Numbered from the stretch's first letter, positions 1 to 8,883 are shown. The stretch is DNA of 64,000 nucleotides from Streptomyces cucumeris (GCF_024295805.1 NZ_JANCLX010000041.1:1-64000), one strand, 5' to 3'. Notes: a model not told the origin generated them from the letters alone. A program made the numbers and translations.

Positions 1-108
1 AACCGCCTCAAGCAGTGGCGCGGCCTCGCCACGCGCTACGACAAGACCGCAACCGTCTACCAGGCCGCACTCCACCTCGCGGCCATCCACATCTGGGCCG
101 CGAGGTGA
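1..108 (+). CDS. IS5-family transposase, C-terminal end (partial)
   Basis: The reading frame is open from the first base and ends at the TGA at 106-108, so only the last 35 residues are visible. They read NRLKQWRGLATRYDK, then a short helix ending IHIWAAR, which is the typical C-terminus of Streptomyces IS5-family DDE transposases (the RYDK stretch sits near the last catalytic region). The 5' part lies outside the window, so I cannot say whether the element is intact. The frame points toward the convergent FhaA-N-like gene, whose stop codon is only 16 bases away. Confidence 0.75.
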   Translation, partial: NRLKQWRGLATRYDKTATVYQAALHLAAIHIWAAR

Positions 109-126
109 TCCGTAAGAAACGGCCTA
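1..126 (+). mobile_element. Right end of an IS5-like insertion sequence
   Basis: After the transposase stop at 108 a short imperfect terminal sequence (CCGTaagaaACGG, 110-122) runs directly into CTAG (123-126). CTAG is a known target-duplication type for some IS5-family groups. The exact element boundary is an inference, because the left end is not in the window. Confidence 0.45.
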
Positions 127-576
127 GTCGGCCACCTGGGCCGCCACGGGGGCGGCCACCGGTGCGGGGACCGGGGTGGCCACCGGAGCGGTGAACCCGT
201 CCGCGCGGATGTGGGCCATGGGGTGTCCAGCCACCCGGTAGCGTCCGTTCGGCACCTCGCGGGACCAGGTGACGTGGACGGTCAGCGGGCCCGCCCATTC
301 GTAGCCGTGCTTCTCCGCGTGGCGCAGCAGACTGTCGGTGAGCACCTGTCCCACCGTGCAGCCACGCCGGGTCAGTTCCCCGTACACACCCTCCGCCAGT
401 TCGACGTCATAGGCATTGGGGACCACCGTCCGCTCCGGTCCGCAGACCACGGCATGATCGTCGCACTCCCGTCGCAGCGCTTCGACGAGTTCCACGGGCT
501 CGCTCCGGAACATCTTGGCGAGCAGTCCTTGTTGCCAGCGCTCTATCGCTCGTTCCCATCGGCTCAGCGTCTCCAT
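124..576 (-). CDS. FhaA N-terminal-domain (DUF3662) protein without FHA domain
   Basis: The 150-aa product matches the N-terminal domain of FhaA: METLSRWERAIERWQQGLLAKMF at the start region, then EPVELVEALRRECDDHAVV, the conserved RTVVPNAYDVEL, and a final beta region GPLTVHV. In FhaA this domain is followed by a long linker and a phosphothreonine-binding FHA domain acting in cell-wall and division signalling with MviN and PknB. Here the protein stops after a short Ala/Pro/Val tail (residues 128-150), so no FHA domain is encoded. A good ribosome site (GGGAGG) precedes the ATG at 576. The stop TAG lies within the CTAG next to the insertion-sequence end, so the gene may have been shortened, or the element may have landed at the natural stop. 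The domain call is firm; the role is unknown. Confidence 0.75.
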   Translation of the reverse strand: METLSRWERAIERWQQGLLAKMFRSEPVELVEALRRECDDHAVVCGPERTVVPNAYDVELAEGVYGELTRRGCTVGQVLTDSLLRHAEKHGYEWAGPLTVHVTWSREVPNGRYRVAGHPMAHIRADGFTAPVATPVPAPVAAPVAAQVAD

Positions 577-632
577 GGCCTCCCGGGTTCCCTGAAAGGA
601 TCACCTCATGCCCGGTCGGTGCCCGCGCGGAT

Positions 633-666
633 GCGGGGGCACGGGTCGGATGACCGGTGCCCCCGC
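633..666 (-). terminator. Hairpin terminator after the epoxide hydrolase gene
   Basis: A strong stem pairs 633-642 with 657-666 (GCGGGGGCAC against GTGCCCCCGC), extended inward by GGTC/GACC. It begins 15 bases after the epoxide hydrolase stop and separates it from the FhaA-N-like gene. There is no T-run, which is common in this genus. Confidence 0.6.
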
Positions 667-680
667 TGTTCCGGCCCTGG

Positions 681-1817
681 TCAGCCGCGCAGTGGACCGA
701 AGAAGACACGCAGGTCGGCGGCGACGCTGCCGGGCAGCTCCATGGCCACGAAGTGGTGGCTGCCCGGGTTGCCCTCCGGCCAGTGGGTGATGGTGTTGTG
801 GCGCTCGGCCAGCCGCCGGATCCCGGGCGGGCCGCTGTACACACCGGTCGGCACCGCCTTCTGACCCTCCGGCCAGACGAACTCGGTGGACTCGTACATG
901 GGCCAGGAGGAGGAGCCGAAGGTGTCGGTGAGCCAGTAGAGGGTGAGGTTGGTCAGCAGCAGATCGCGGTCGAGGATCTCGTCCGGCAGCTTGTCCGCCA
1001 TGCTGAACTCGTTGAACTTCTGCACCATCCAGGCCAGCGCCCCGACCGGGGAGTCGTGCCAGGCGTGGGCGAAGGTCTGCGGCGCGGCGCGCAGCAGCCT
1101 GTGGTGGTCGACCCCGGACATCCAGTCCTGGCTCTGCAGGAAGGCGAAGGCGGCCCGCTCCTCCTCGTTCATCTCGGGGACATCGGCCTCGGTGGGGAAG
1201 CCGAGCCCGCCGATCACATAGACCCCGGCCACATGGTCCGGGGCGGCCTTGGCCACCGCGGGGGCGATGTACGCCCCGAGGTCCCCGCCCTGGACGCCGT
1301 AGCGCTCATAGCCCAGGCGGCGCATCAGTTCGGCCCACATGCTCCCCACCCGGGCCACATTCCAGCCGGTGACGGGCGGCGGGCCGGAGAAGCCGAAGCC
1401 GGGCGGCGAGGGGATCACCACATGGAACGCCTGGGCGGGGTCGGCGCCGTGGGCGCGCGGGTCGGTGAGGTGGCCGATGATGTCGAGGAACTCCACGAAG
1501 GAGTTGGGCCAGCCGTGTGTCAGCAGCAGCGGCAGGGCGTCCGGCTCGGGGGAACGGATATGCAGGAAGTGGCTGTCGATCCCGTCGATCTCGGTCATGA
1601 ACTGCGGGAACTCATTGATCCGGGCTTCCTGGCGGCGCCAGTCGAAACCGGTGCGCCAGTGGTCGGCCAGCTCCTTGAGGTACGCGGTGGGAACACCACG
1701 GCTCCAGCCCTCGCCCGGCAACTGCCGGGTCCAGCGCGCACGGGCCAGGCGGTCGGTCAGATCGTCCAGGTCGGCCTGCGGGATATCGATGCGGAAGGGG
1801 CGGATCTCGGTGCTCAT
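681..1817 (-). CDS. Epoxide hydrolase, alpha/beta-hydrolase fold with EHN domain
   Basis: The 378-aa protein has the N-terminal epoxide hydrolase (EHN) domain (PFRIDIP, LDDLTDRLARARW, about residues 5-105) followed by an alpha/beta hydrolase core. Key features are the oxyanion motif HGWPNS, the nucleophile elbow GVQGGDLGAY, whose Asp attacks the epoxide, and the C-terminal GSHHF with the catalytic His. The family opens epoxides to diols in the cytoplasm; the substrate cannot be read from sequence. I chose the ATG at 1817 because GGAGG lies eight bases upstream; an ATG at 1823 sits too close to that site. The gene is divergent from a TetR regulator whose palindromic operators lie in the shared 170-bp gap, so it may belong to that regulon. 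Confidence 0.88.
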   Translation of the reverse strand: MSTEIRPFRIDIPQADLDDLTDRLARARWTRQLPGEGWSRGVPTAYLKELADHWRTGFDWRRQEARINEFPQFMTEIDGIDSHFLHIRSPEPDALPLLLTHGWPNSFVEFLDIIGHLTDPRAHGADPAQAFHVVIPSPPGFGFSGPPPVTGWNVARVGSMWAELMRRLGYERYGVQGGDLGAYIAPAVAKAAPDHVAGVYVIGGLGFPTEADVPEMNEEERAAFAFLQSQDWMSGVDHHRLLRAAPQTFAHAWHDSPVGALAWMVQKFNEFSMADKLPDEILDRDLLLTNLTLYWLTDTFGSSSWPMYESTEFVWPEGQKAVPTGVYSGPPGIRRLAERHNTITHWPEGNPGSHHFVAMELPGSVAADLRVFFGPLRG

Positions 1818-1948
1818 CTTCATGTCCTCCACGGGGAGTTCCTGGGCGTCCGTCGTGCGATGTGAAGAACGGTAATGGCCATATAGGTCAGATCGTGACC
1901 TCTATCTGTCCTCTACGGAGTCTCTGTGACATCCGGTTCCGGAGCCGT

Positions 1949-1988
1949 GAGTAGACACTGTCTACTCGTGACTGGTAGACAGTGTCTA
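1949..1988. promoter_or_regulatory. Twin palindromic operators for the adjacent TetR regulator
   Basis: Two near-identical palindromes lie 24 bp apart centre to centre: TAGACACTGTCTA at 1952-1964 (symmetry extends to 1949-1967 as GAGTAGACA-C-TGTCTACTC) and TAGACAGTGTCTA at 1976-1988. The second overlaps the A of the regulator's ATG. Placement between the divergent epoxide hydrolase and the TetR/MFS pair fits autorepression and control of both sides. Confidence 0.75.
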
Positions 1989-2572
1989 TGGATGAGCGCG
2001 GCAGAGGGCTTGAGGCCCGACTGGTGGACGTGGGAGTCGACTTGGTGACCAGGGAGGGGGTGCAGGCGCTGACCCTGCGCGAGATCGCACGCCGGGCCGG
2101 GGTCTCGCACGGTGCGCCGCGCCGCTACTTCCCGACCCATCTGGATCTGCTGTCCGCCATCGCGCGGCAGGGCTTCGCCGACCTCGCCGCCCGCACCGCC
2201 ACGGCGCTGGCGGACACCGAGGTGGCGGCGCGCGCCCAGATCACGGCGCTGGGCCGGGTGTATCTCGACTTCGCACGCACCGACCGCGGCATGTTCGAGC
2301 TGATGTTCCGCCACGATCTGCTGGAGAGTGGCCAACTCCGGCTGCGGGACACCAGCCTGCCGCTGTTCGGGGTGCTGGTGGACCTCGTGGCCCGAGCTCG
2401 GCCGTCCTCCGGTGCCGAACCGGCCGTCGTGGCGGCCGCGCTGTGGGCGAATCTGCATGGCATCGCCCAGCTGTGGGGCTGGGGCAGCCTCCAGCTCGCC
2501 ACCGGCACCGAGGACATCGAACCGCTGCTGCGCGCCGCGGTGGACGCCCACCTCGGACCGGAGGGCCGATGA
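1988..2572 (+). CDS. TetR-family transcriptional regulator
   Basis: The 194-aa protein has an N-terminal TetR helix-turn-helix at about residues 20-55 (LTLREIARRAGVSHGAPRRYF) and an all-helical ligand domain with the TetR_C pattern (ALGRVYLDFARTDRGMFELMF). It probably represses itself, the MFS pump that overlaps its stop by ATGA, and perhaps the divergent epoxide hydrolase. No ribosome site precedes either the ATG at 1988 or the GTG at 1982, and an operator palindrome overlaps the start, so a leaderless transcript is likely. The inducer is unknown but could be the substrate of the pump or hydrolase. Confidence 0.88.
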   Translation: MDERGRGLEARLVDVGVDLVTREGVQALTLREIARRAGVSHGAPRRYFPTHLDLLSAIARQGFADLAARTATALADTEVAARAQITALGRVYLDFARTDRGMFELMFRHDLLESGQLRLRDTSLPLFGVLVDLVARARPSSGAEPAVVAAALWANLHGIAQLWGWGSLQLATGTEDIEPLLRAAVDAHLGPEGR

Positions 2573-4047
2573 GCACCGTAGGCCGCAGGCGCCTCACCCT
2601 TGTCAGCAGCATCACCGGAGCGGTCATCGTCGCCTTGGACGGCACCGTGCTGACGGTCGCCCAGCCCGCCCTGGGCCGGGACCTCGACGCGGGCTACGCC
2701 GAGGTCCAGTGGACCAGTACCGGCTACCTCATCGCCGTGGCCAGTCTGCTGGTGTTCGCGGGCCGCCTCGGTGACGTCTACGGCCACCGCAGGATCTTCG
2801 CCGTCGGAGTGCTGGGCTTCGCCGCCACATCGGCCGGTATCGGACTGGCGGACGACATCGGCTGGGTCATCGCCTTGCGCGTCGCCCAGGGGGTGTGCGG
2901 TGCGCTGTTGCAGCCTGCCACGCTCGGCATGCTCCGTGCCGCCTATCCGCCCGACAAGCTCGGTATGCCCATCGCGCTGCGCACGGCCGCCATCGGGGTG
3001 TCGGCCGCGGCCGGTCCGGTCCTCGGTGGCGCGCTCGTCGCCGAGTCGGGCTGGCGGGCGGTGTTCTTCCTCAATGTCCTCCCCGCAGTCGCCGTGGGTG
3101 TCCTGGCCCTCACTGACCGGATACCGGAGCCGAAGCCCGCTCCGGACGGTGCCCGGGGGCTCGACCTGTCCGGCGCCTGTCTGCTCGCGGTGGCCCTGGT
3201 GGCCCTGGTGCACACCCTCGTGGCGCTGCCGGATGACGGCTGGACGGCCGCCACCTGGCTGGGGCTCACCGCCGTCGTCGTGGTCGGCGTGGCCTTCGTA
3301 CGGCATGAACGGCGGACGGCGAGCCCGCTGATAGCGCCCGGTGTACTGCGCTCGACTCCCGTCAGCTCGGCGCTCGGCGTCCTGGTGACCGCGTCGGCCG
3401 CGCTGTTCGGGACGCTGTTCGTCGGGACGTACTACCTCCAGGACGTACTGGGCCTCGACCCCCTGCACAGCGCACTGAGGTCGCTGCCGCTGGCCGTCAT
3501 GATGGTGGCGAGCGCGCCCGCCTCGGCTGTACTGCTGCGGTGGCAGGGAGCCCGCCGGACGGTGACCGCGGGGATGGTGCTCGTGATGCTCGGCGTCCTG
3601 CTGATGTCCGGTCTCGGCCGGTCCTCGTCCGTCGTGGCCACCGGTGGCTGCTTCCTGCTGCTGGGGGCCGGGTTCGGCACCGTGATGGTCACCGCTACCC
3701 ATGTGATCGTGCGTCAGGCGTCCGTGGCCACCGCGGGGGTGGCCGGTGGACTTCAGCAGACGGCGATGAACATCGGTCCCGCGCTCGGGGTCGCGGCGGC
3801 GACCACACTGATGACCCTCATCGCGCCCGGCGGCGCAGCCGGTGACCGGGGTGCGGGCGAGGGGCCACATCTGTCCGCGGACGCCTTCCTCACCGCCATG
3901 CGGCCGACGTTCCTCGCCCTCGCGGCCGTGGCCGCGGTCGGCGCCGTGCTGGCCGGCCGGCTGCCCGGACGCACTCTGCTCCGGCCCGAGGCGTCGGAGC
4001 CTTCCGGGACGGCGGCCTCCGATCCGGATCCGGCGGCACGGACCTGA
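2569..4047 (+). CDS. MFS drug efflux transporter, DHA2 (14-helix) family
   Basis: The 492-aa protein is nearly all membrane helices and fits the 14-TM DHA2 (EmrB/QacA) antiporters. Visible signatures are the motif C/D1 region (VALDGTVLTVAQPAL), motif A (GRLGDVYGHRRIF, about residues 63-75) and the helix 5 motif AGPVLGGALV. It would export small lipophilic compounds by proton antiport. The ATG overlaps the TetR stop (ATGA), so the two genes are translationally coupled and presumably co-regulated by the upstream palindromes. A hairpin at 4072-4108 follows. Confidence 0.88.
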   Translation: MSTVGRRRLTLVSSITGAVIVALDGTVLTVAQPALGRDLDAGYAEVQWTSTGYLIAVASLLVFAGRLGDVYGHRRIFAVGVLGFAATSAGIGLADDIGWVIALRVAQGVCGALLQPATLGMLRAAYPPDKLGMPIALRTAAIGVSAAAGPVLGGALVAESGWRAVFFLNVLPAVAVGVLALTDRIPEPKPAPDGARGLDLSGACLLAVALVALVHTLVALPDDGWTAATWLGLTAVVVVGVAFVRHERRTASPLIAPGVLRSTPVSSALGVLVTASAALFGTLFVGTYYLQDVLGLDPLHSALRSLPLAVMMVASAPASAVLLRWQGARRTVTAGMVLVMLGVLLMSGLGRSSSVVATGGCFLLLGAGFGTVMVTATHVIVRQASVATAGVAGGLQQTAMNIGPALGVAAATTLMTLIAPGGAAGDRGAGEGPHLSADAFLTAMRPTFLALAAVAAVGAVLAGRLPGRTLLRPEASEPSGTAASDPDPAART

Positions 4048-4071
4048 GACCACCGACGGTCGATCACCGGT

Positions 4072-4108
4072 TCACCGCCCTCCTGGGGAATGTCCGGAAG
4101 GGCGGTGA
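4072..4108 (+). terminator. Hairpin after the MFS gene
   Basis: TCACCGCCCT (4072-4081) pairs perfectly with AGGGCGGTGA (4099-4108) across a 17-base loop, 25 bases after the MFS stop. The rest of the convergent gap 4048-4258 shows no coding signal. Confidence 0.5.
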
Positions 4109-4258
4109 CACCACGGGACACCAACAGCCCCCGGGCGGGGGAAAGCACTCTGCGGCGCGGTGGACACCGGCCGTGGCGGCCGCCGCCGGAACGGCTGCGT
4201 GCGGACCGCGGGACACCCCCGCTCGGTGGGACGTCAACCGCGCGGAGCGGCCGGGCCG

Positions 4259-5206
4259 TTACGACTGAGTGCTGACCGAGGCGCCCTGCCCGTGCGGTCC
4301 GGCGTCCGGCCGCGTATCCGTCAGTGGTGGCGCGGGGAGCTCATCGGCGCCGCTCGCCCCCTCCACAGCGGTGGTGGCCTCGTCCTCCGCGGCCCGGCTC
4401 AACTGGGCCGCCACCGCGTCCGTACGGCGCCGCAGGGCGCGCACCCGCTCGGCGGCCCCGACCTCCAGCCGCCCCGGTGCCGCAGGGAGGACCGGCACCC
4501 CCAGGGACTCGGCGGTGACGACCAGACTGTGCGCCACCTCGGGCTGCTGCGCCAGCAGCGCGGTGGTGAACAGATGGGCCCGCAGCGTCTTCTCCCGGCC
4601 GAACGCGCCCCGGTAGACGATCTCGCAGGCCACCTCCCGGGAGTCCAGCCGCTGGTCACCGGAAGTCTCCAGGGCGGCGAGGGCCACCGCGCCCAGGCCC
4701 TCGACCACCTTGGTCACCGCCCACTTGCGGCCGGGGAGCGGCGGCAGCAGATCACGGACGCGGTCGATCTCGGCGTCGAAGCCGTCCGTGGTCATCGCGC
4801 TGAAGGCATCGTGCAGTTGCAGCCGCACCACCTGCTGCCACGGGATGTCCTCCCCGTCGAAGCCCACCGACTCCGGACCGAAGCGCAGCGCGCCGATCGA
4901 GTCCAGCGGCCGCAGGGCCCGCGCGGTGACGGCGGGCACCCGCGGATGGCGGCAGACCAGCGCCCCGAGGGAGAACTCCCACTCCTCGGTGGCCGGAGCG
5001 GCCGGGGCGGGCAGCGTGCCGAGCACGCCGACCGCCCAGTCGCCGGACGCCGCCATCCCCGAACGGCCCGCGGCGGCACCGCGGTTCAGCACCGTCCTGC
5101 CTGCACCGGCGGCGGCGGACGTCACCGCGCCCGCCGCCGACGTCACCGTGCCGGCGGCGGATGTCACCGCGTCACCGATACCGCGCAGCCTGCCCCGTGC
5201 CCCCAT
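4259..5206 (-). CDS. Unrecognised 315-aa protein with Ala-rich N-terminal repeats
   Basis: I do not recognise this protein. Near the N-terminus (about residues 14-35) it carries three short tandem VTSAAG-type repeats that could form an amphipathic helix or surface anchor. A middle region (FGPESVGFDGEDIPWQQVVRL) looks like a small beta-rich, PH-like module, and the C-terminal third is helical with a charged heptad-like stretch (AAERVRALRRRTDAVAAQL). There is no signal peptide or transmembrane segment. Codon use is normal for the window. The pyruvate carboxylase gene lies 46 bases upstream on the same strand, so the two may be co-transcribed. No function can be given. Confidence 0.6.
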   Translation of the reverse strand: MGARGRLRGIGDAVTSAAGTVTSAAGAVTSAAAGAGRTVLNRGAAAGRSGMAASGDWAVGVLGTLPAPAAPATEEWEFSLGALVCRHPRVPAVTARALRPLDSIGALRFGPESVGFDGEDIPWQQVVRLQLHDAFSAMTTDGFDAEIDRVRDLLPPLPGRKWAVTKVVEGLGAVALAALETSGDQRLDSREVACEIVYRGAFGREKTLRAHLFTTALLAQQPEVAHSLVVTAESLGVPVLPAAPGRLEVGAAERVRALRRRTDAVAAQLSRAAEDEATTAVEGASGADELPAPPLTDTRPDAGPHGQGASVSTQS

Positions 5207-5252
5207 GCGACACCATGTCCTTCCATCCGGTCGAGTGCCGGAAGGAAGTGTC

Positions 5253-8200
5253 TCAGTCCAGGGCGACGAGCAGGTCTCCGCCCTCCACCTGCTGGATCGT
5301 GTTGATGGCGATCCGGGACACCGTTCCGGCCTTCGGAGCGGCGATGGTGGCCTCCATCTTCATCGCCTCGATGGTGGCCACCGTGGCACCGGCCTCCACC
5401 TCGTCGCCCTCGGACACCGTCAGGGTCACCACACCCGCGAACGGGGCCGCGACATGGCCGGGGTTGGACCGGTCGGCCTTCTCGGTGACCGGGACGTCGG
5501 TCGCCGCCGAGGTGTCCCGCACCTGGATCGGACGGAGCTGGCCGTTGAGCGTGGACATCACCGTGCGCATACCGCGCTCGTCCGCGTCGCCCACCGCCTC
5601 CAACTCGATGAGCAGCCGGACACCGGGGTCGAGGTCCACGGTGTACTCCTGCCGCGGGCGCAGCCCGTAGAAGAAGTCCTTGCTGTCCAGCACGCTGGTG
5701 TCGCCGAACGCCTCGCGGTGCGTCTCGAACTCCTTGGTCGGCCCGGGGAACAGCAGCCGGTTGAGCGTGGCCCGCGGCTCCTTCGCCAGCTGCTCCCGGT
5801 CCTCCGCGGACAGTTCGCCGTCCGTCGGCTTGGACGCGGCGCGGCCTTCCAGCGCCCGGGTGCGGAACGGCTCCGGCCAGCCGCCGGGCGGGTTGCCCAG
5901 CTCACCGCGGAGGAAGCCGATGACCGAGTCCGGGATGTCGAAGCGGTTCGGCTCGGCCTCGAAGTCCTCCGGCGACACACCCGCCCCCACCAGATGCAGC
6001 GCCAGGTCGCCGACCACCTTGGACGACGGGGTGACCTTCACCAGGTGGCCGAGGATCCGGTCCGCGGCGGTGTACATCGCCTCGATCTCCTCGAAGCGGT
6101 CCCCGAGTCCGAGCGCGATGGCCTGGGTGCGCAGATTGGAGAGCTGGCCACCGGGGATCTCGTGGTGGTACACCCGTCCGGTCGGCGAGGCGAGCCCCGC
6201 CTCGAACGGTGCGTAGATCTTGCGCACGGCCTCCCAGTACGGCTCCAGCGCGCCGACCGCCTCCAGGCTGAGCCCGGTGGGCCGGTCGGAGTGGTCGGTG
6301 GCGGCCACGATCGCCGACAGCGACGGCTGCGAGGTGGTCCCCGCCATTGACGCCACCGCCCCGTCCACCGCGTCCGCCCCGGCCTGGACCGCCGCCAGGT
6401 AGGTGGCCAGCTGGCCACCGGCGGTGTCATGGGTGTGGATGTGTACCGGCAGGTCGAACTCCCGGCGTAGCGCGGACACCAGCTTCACCGCGGCCGGGGC
6501 GCGCAGCAGCCCCGCCATGTCCTTGATGGCCAGCACATGGGCGCCCGCGTCCACGATCTGCTCGGCCAGCCGGAGGTAGTAGTCCAGCGTGTATAGCTGC
6601 TCCGAGGGGTCGGACAGGTCCGAGGTGTAGCAGAGCGCGACCTCGGCCAGCGCGGTGCCCGTCTCCCGGACCGCTTCGATGGCGGGCCGCATCTGCCCGA
6701 CGTCATTGAGCGCGTCGAAGATACGGAAGATGTCGATCCCGGTGGCCGTTGCCTCCTGGACGAAGGCGGTGGTCACCTCGGTGGGGTACGGCGTGTAGCC
6801 CACCGTGTTCCGGCCGCGCAGCAGCATCTGCAGACAGATGTTCGGCACCGCCTCGCGCAGGGCGGCAAGACGCTCCCAGGGGTCCTCGGCGAGGAAGCGC
6901 AGCGCCACGTCGTAGGTGGCGCCGCCCCAGCACTCCAGGGACAGCAGCTCGGGCGCGGTGCGTGCCATCACGGGGGCGACGGCCAGCAGGTCCTTGGTGC
7001 GCACCCGGGTCGCCAGCAGCGACTGGTGGGCGTCCCGGAAGGTGGTGTCGGTGACGCCGATGGTGGGGGACTCGCGCAGCCAGCGCGCGAAGCCGTCCGG
7101 ACCGAGCTCGGTGAGCCGCTGCTTGGAACCGGCGGGCGGTTCGCCGGCGGGCAGCCGCGGCAGCTTGTCGGCGGCGTCGATGAGGTGCGGCCGCTCGCCG
7201 TGGGGCTTGTTCACCGTGACGTCGGCGAGGTAGGTGAGCAGCTTGGTGCCGCGGTCGGCGGAGTGGCGCGCGGTCAGCAGATGCGGCCGCTGTTCGATGA
7301 AGGAGGTGGTCACCCGCCCGGCCTGGAAGTCCGGGTCCTCCAGCACCGCCTGGAGGAACGGGATGTTGGTGGACACCCCGCGGATCCGGAACTCGGCGAC
7401 GGCACGCCGGGCGCGGCCGATGGCGGTGGCGAAGTCGCGGCCCCGGCAGGACAGCTTGACCAGCATCGAGTCGAAGTGGGCGCTGATCTCGGTACCGGCG
7501 TGGGCGGTGCCGCCGTCCAGACGGATGCCCGAGCCGCCGGGGGAGCGGTAGGCGCTGATCATGCCGGTGTCCGGGCGGAAGCCGTTGGCCGGGTCCTCGG
7601 TGGTGATCCGGCACTGGAGGGCGGCCCCGCGGGTGTACACCGACTCCTGGGCCAGCCCGAGGTCGGACAGGGTCTGCCCGGAGGCGATCCGCATCTGCGA
7701 CTGGACCAGGTCCACGTCGGTGATCTCCTCGGTCACCGTGTGCTCGACCTGGATGCGCGGGTTCATCTCGATGAACACGTGCTGGCCGTTGCGGTCGAGC
7801 AGGAATTCCACGGTGCCTGCGTTGCGGTAGCCGATCTGCCGGGCGAACTTCACCGCGTCGGCGCAGATCCGGTCGCGCAGTCCGGGGTCGAGGTTGGGCG
7901 CGGGCGCGAGCTCGATGACCTTCTGGTGGCGCCGCTGCACCGAACAGTCGCGCTCGAAGAGGTGGATCACATTGCCCTCGCCGTCGGCGAGGATCTGCAC
8001 CTCGATATGGCGCGGCTCGACGACGGCCTTCTCCAGGAACACCGTGGCGTCGCCGAAGGCGGCGTCGGCCTCGCGGGACGCGGCCTCGATGGACTCGCGC
8101 AGCGTCGAGGGGTCCTCGACCCGGCGCATTCCGCGCCCGCCGCCACCGGCCACCGCCTTGACGAACACCGGGAAGCCGAGCTCCTCGGCGGCCCCTACCA

Positions 8201-8630
8201 GCTCGTCGATGTCGGTGGAGGGCTCCGAGGAGCCGAGCACCGGAACCCCGGCGGCGCGGGCCGCGGCCACTGCGCGCGCCTTGTTCCCGGTCAGCTCGAG
8301 GGTGTCCGCGCTGGGGCCGACGAAGGTGATCCCCGCCTCCTCGCACGCCCGTGCGAGATCGGGGTTCTCGGAGAGGAAGCCGTATCCCGGGTAGACCGCG
8401 TCCGCCCCGGCCTTGCGGGCGGCGGCGACGATCTCCTCGACGGACAGATAGGCGCGCACCGGGTGGCCGGGCTCCCCGATCTCGTACGCCTCGTCCGCCT
8501 TGAGCCGGTGCAGCGAATTGCGATCCTCGTGCGGGAAGACCGCGACTGTCCTCGCCCCCAGCTCATAGCCGGCGCGGAAGGCGCGAATGGCGATTTCTCC
8601 ACGGTTGGCGACCAGCACCTTGCGGAACAT
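5253..8630 (-). CDS. pyc: Pyruvate carboxylase
   Basis: This 1,125-aa protein is a full-length biotin-dependent pyruvate carboxylase, converting pyruvate, bicarbonate and ATP to oxaloacetate (anaplerosis). Domains in order are biotin carboxylase (1-450; KVLVANRGEIAIRAFRA, the ATP-grasp GGGGRGMR loop, EMNPRIQVEH), the carboxyltransferase domain (about 520-800; DTTFRDAHQSLLATR, and HIHTHDTAGG for metal binding), the tetramerisation region, and a C-terminal biotinyl domain with EAMKMEA near residue 1091, whose Lys is biotinylated. The ATG at 8630 has AGAAGGGA upstream. It is divergent from an IclR regulator, which might control it, but that is inference. Confidence 0.97.
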   Translation of the reverse strand: MFRKVLVANRGEIAIRAFRAGYELGARTVAVFPHEDRNSLHRLKADEAYEIGEPGHPVRAYLSVEEIVAAARKAGADAVYPGYGFLSENPDLARACEEAGITFVGPSADTLELTGNKARAVAAARAAGVPVLGSSEPSTDIDELVGAAEELGFPVFVKAVAGGGGRGMRRVEDPSTLRESIEAASREADAAFGDATVFLEKAVVEPRHIEVQILADGEGNVIHLFERDCSVQRRHQKVIELAPAPNLDPGLRDRICADAVKFARQIGYRNAGTVEFLLDRNGQHVFIEMNPRIQVEHTVTEEITDVDLVQSQMRIASGQTLSDLGLAQESVYTRGAALQCRITTEDPANGFRPDTGMISAYRSPGGSGIRLDGGTAHAGTEISAHFDSMLVKLSCRGRDFATAIGRARRAVAEFRIRGVSTNIPFLQAVLEDPDFQAGRVTTSFIEQRPHLLTARHSADRGTKLLTYLADVTVNKPHGERPHLIDAADKLPRLPAGEPPAGSKQRLTELGPDGFARWLRESPTIGVTDTTFRDAHQSLLATRVRTKDLLAVAPVMARTAPELLSLECWGGATYDVALRFLAEDPWERLAALREAVPNICLQMLLRGRNTVGYTPYPTEVTTAFVQEATATGIDIFRIFDALNDVGQMRPAIEAVRETGTALAEVALCYTSDLSDPSEQLYTLDYYLRLAEQIVDAGAHVLAIKDMAGLLRAPAAVKLVSALRREFDLPVHIHTHDTAGGQLATYLAAVQAGADAVDGAVASMAGTTSQPSLSAIVAATDHSDRPTGLSLEAVGALEPYWEAVRKIYAPFEAGLASPTGRVYHHEIPGGQLSNLRTQAIALGLGDRFEEIEAMYTAADRILGHLVKVTPSSKVVGDLALHLVGAGVSPEDFEAEPNRFDIPDSVIGFLRGELGNPPGGWPEPFRTRALEGRAASKPTDGELSAEDREQLAKEPRATLNRLLFPGPTKEFETHREAFGDTSVLDSKDFFYGLRPRQEYTVDLDPGVRLLIELEAVGDADERGMRTVMSTLNGQLRPIQVRDTSAATDVPVTEKADRSNPGHVAAPFAGVVTLTVSEGDEVEAGATVATIEAMKMEATIAAPKAGTVSRIAINTIQQVEGGDLLVALD

Positions 8631-8883
8631 GCCCGATCCCTTCTACCTGCCCGGTACGACCACAAGCCCGCCCGGTGGGGGCATGAGCTCGCGGGCGACA
8701 CTACTGCCGAGTTGTCCGGCGGCCGCCCTCGTGTGATCCACTTCTCGTGACGTATGCGGTGCTCCTACCCAGCCGACCGGAAACATCCCGCCACTATGTG
8801 AGACGCCTGGGTGGCAACCGTCACGCTACCCGGCGCGTCTACGGTGGTACGCCGGTGTCCGCCCCTTGAGAGGACCGCCCCGT

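Noticed and set aside
657..4053. Long open frames antisense to the epoxide hydrolase (657-1865, +) and the MFS gene (2125-4053, -)
   Set aside because: They are shadow frames of high-GC genes, with compositionally odd Gly/Arg/Gln-rich products and no domains, while the sense genes have clear motifs.
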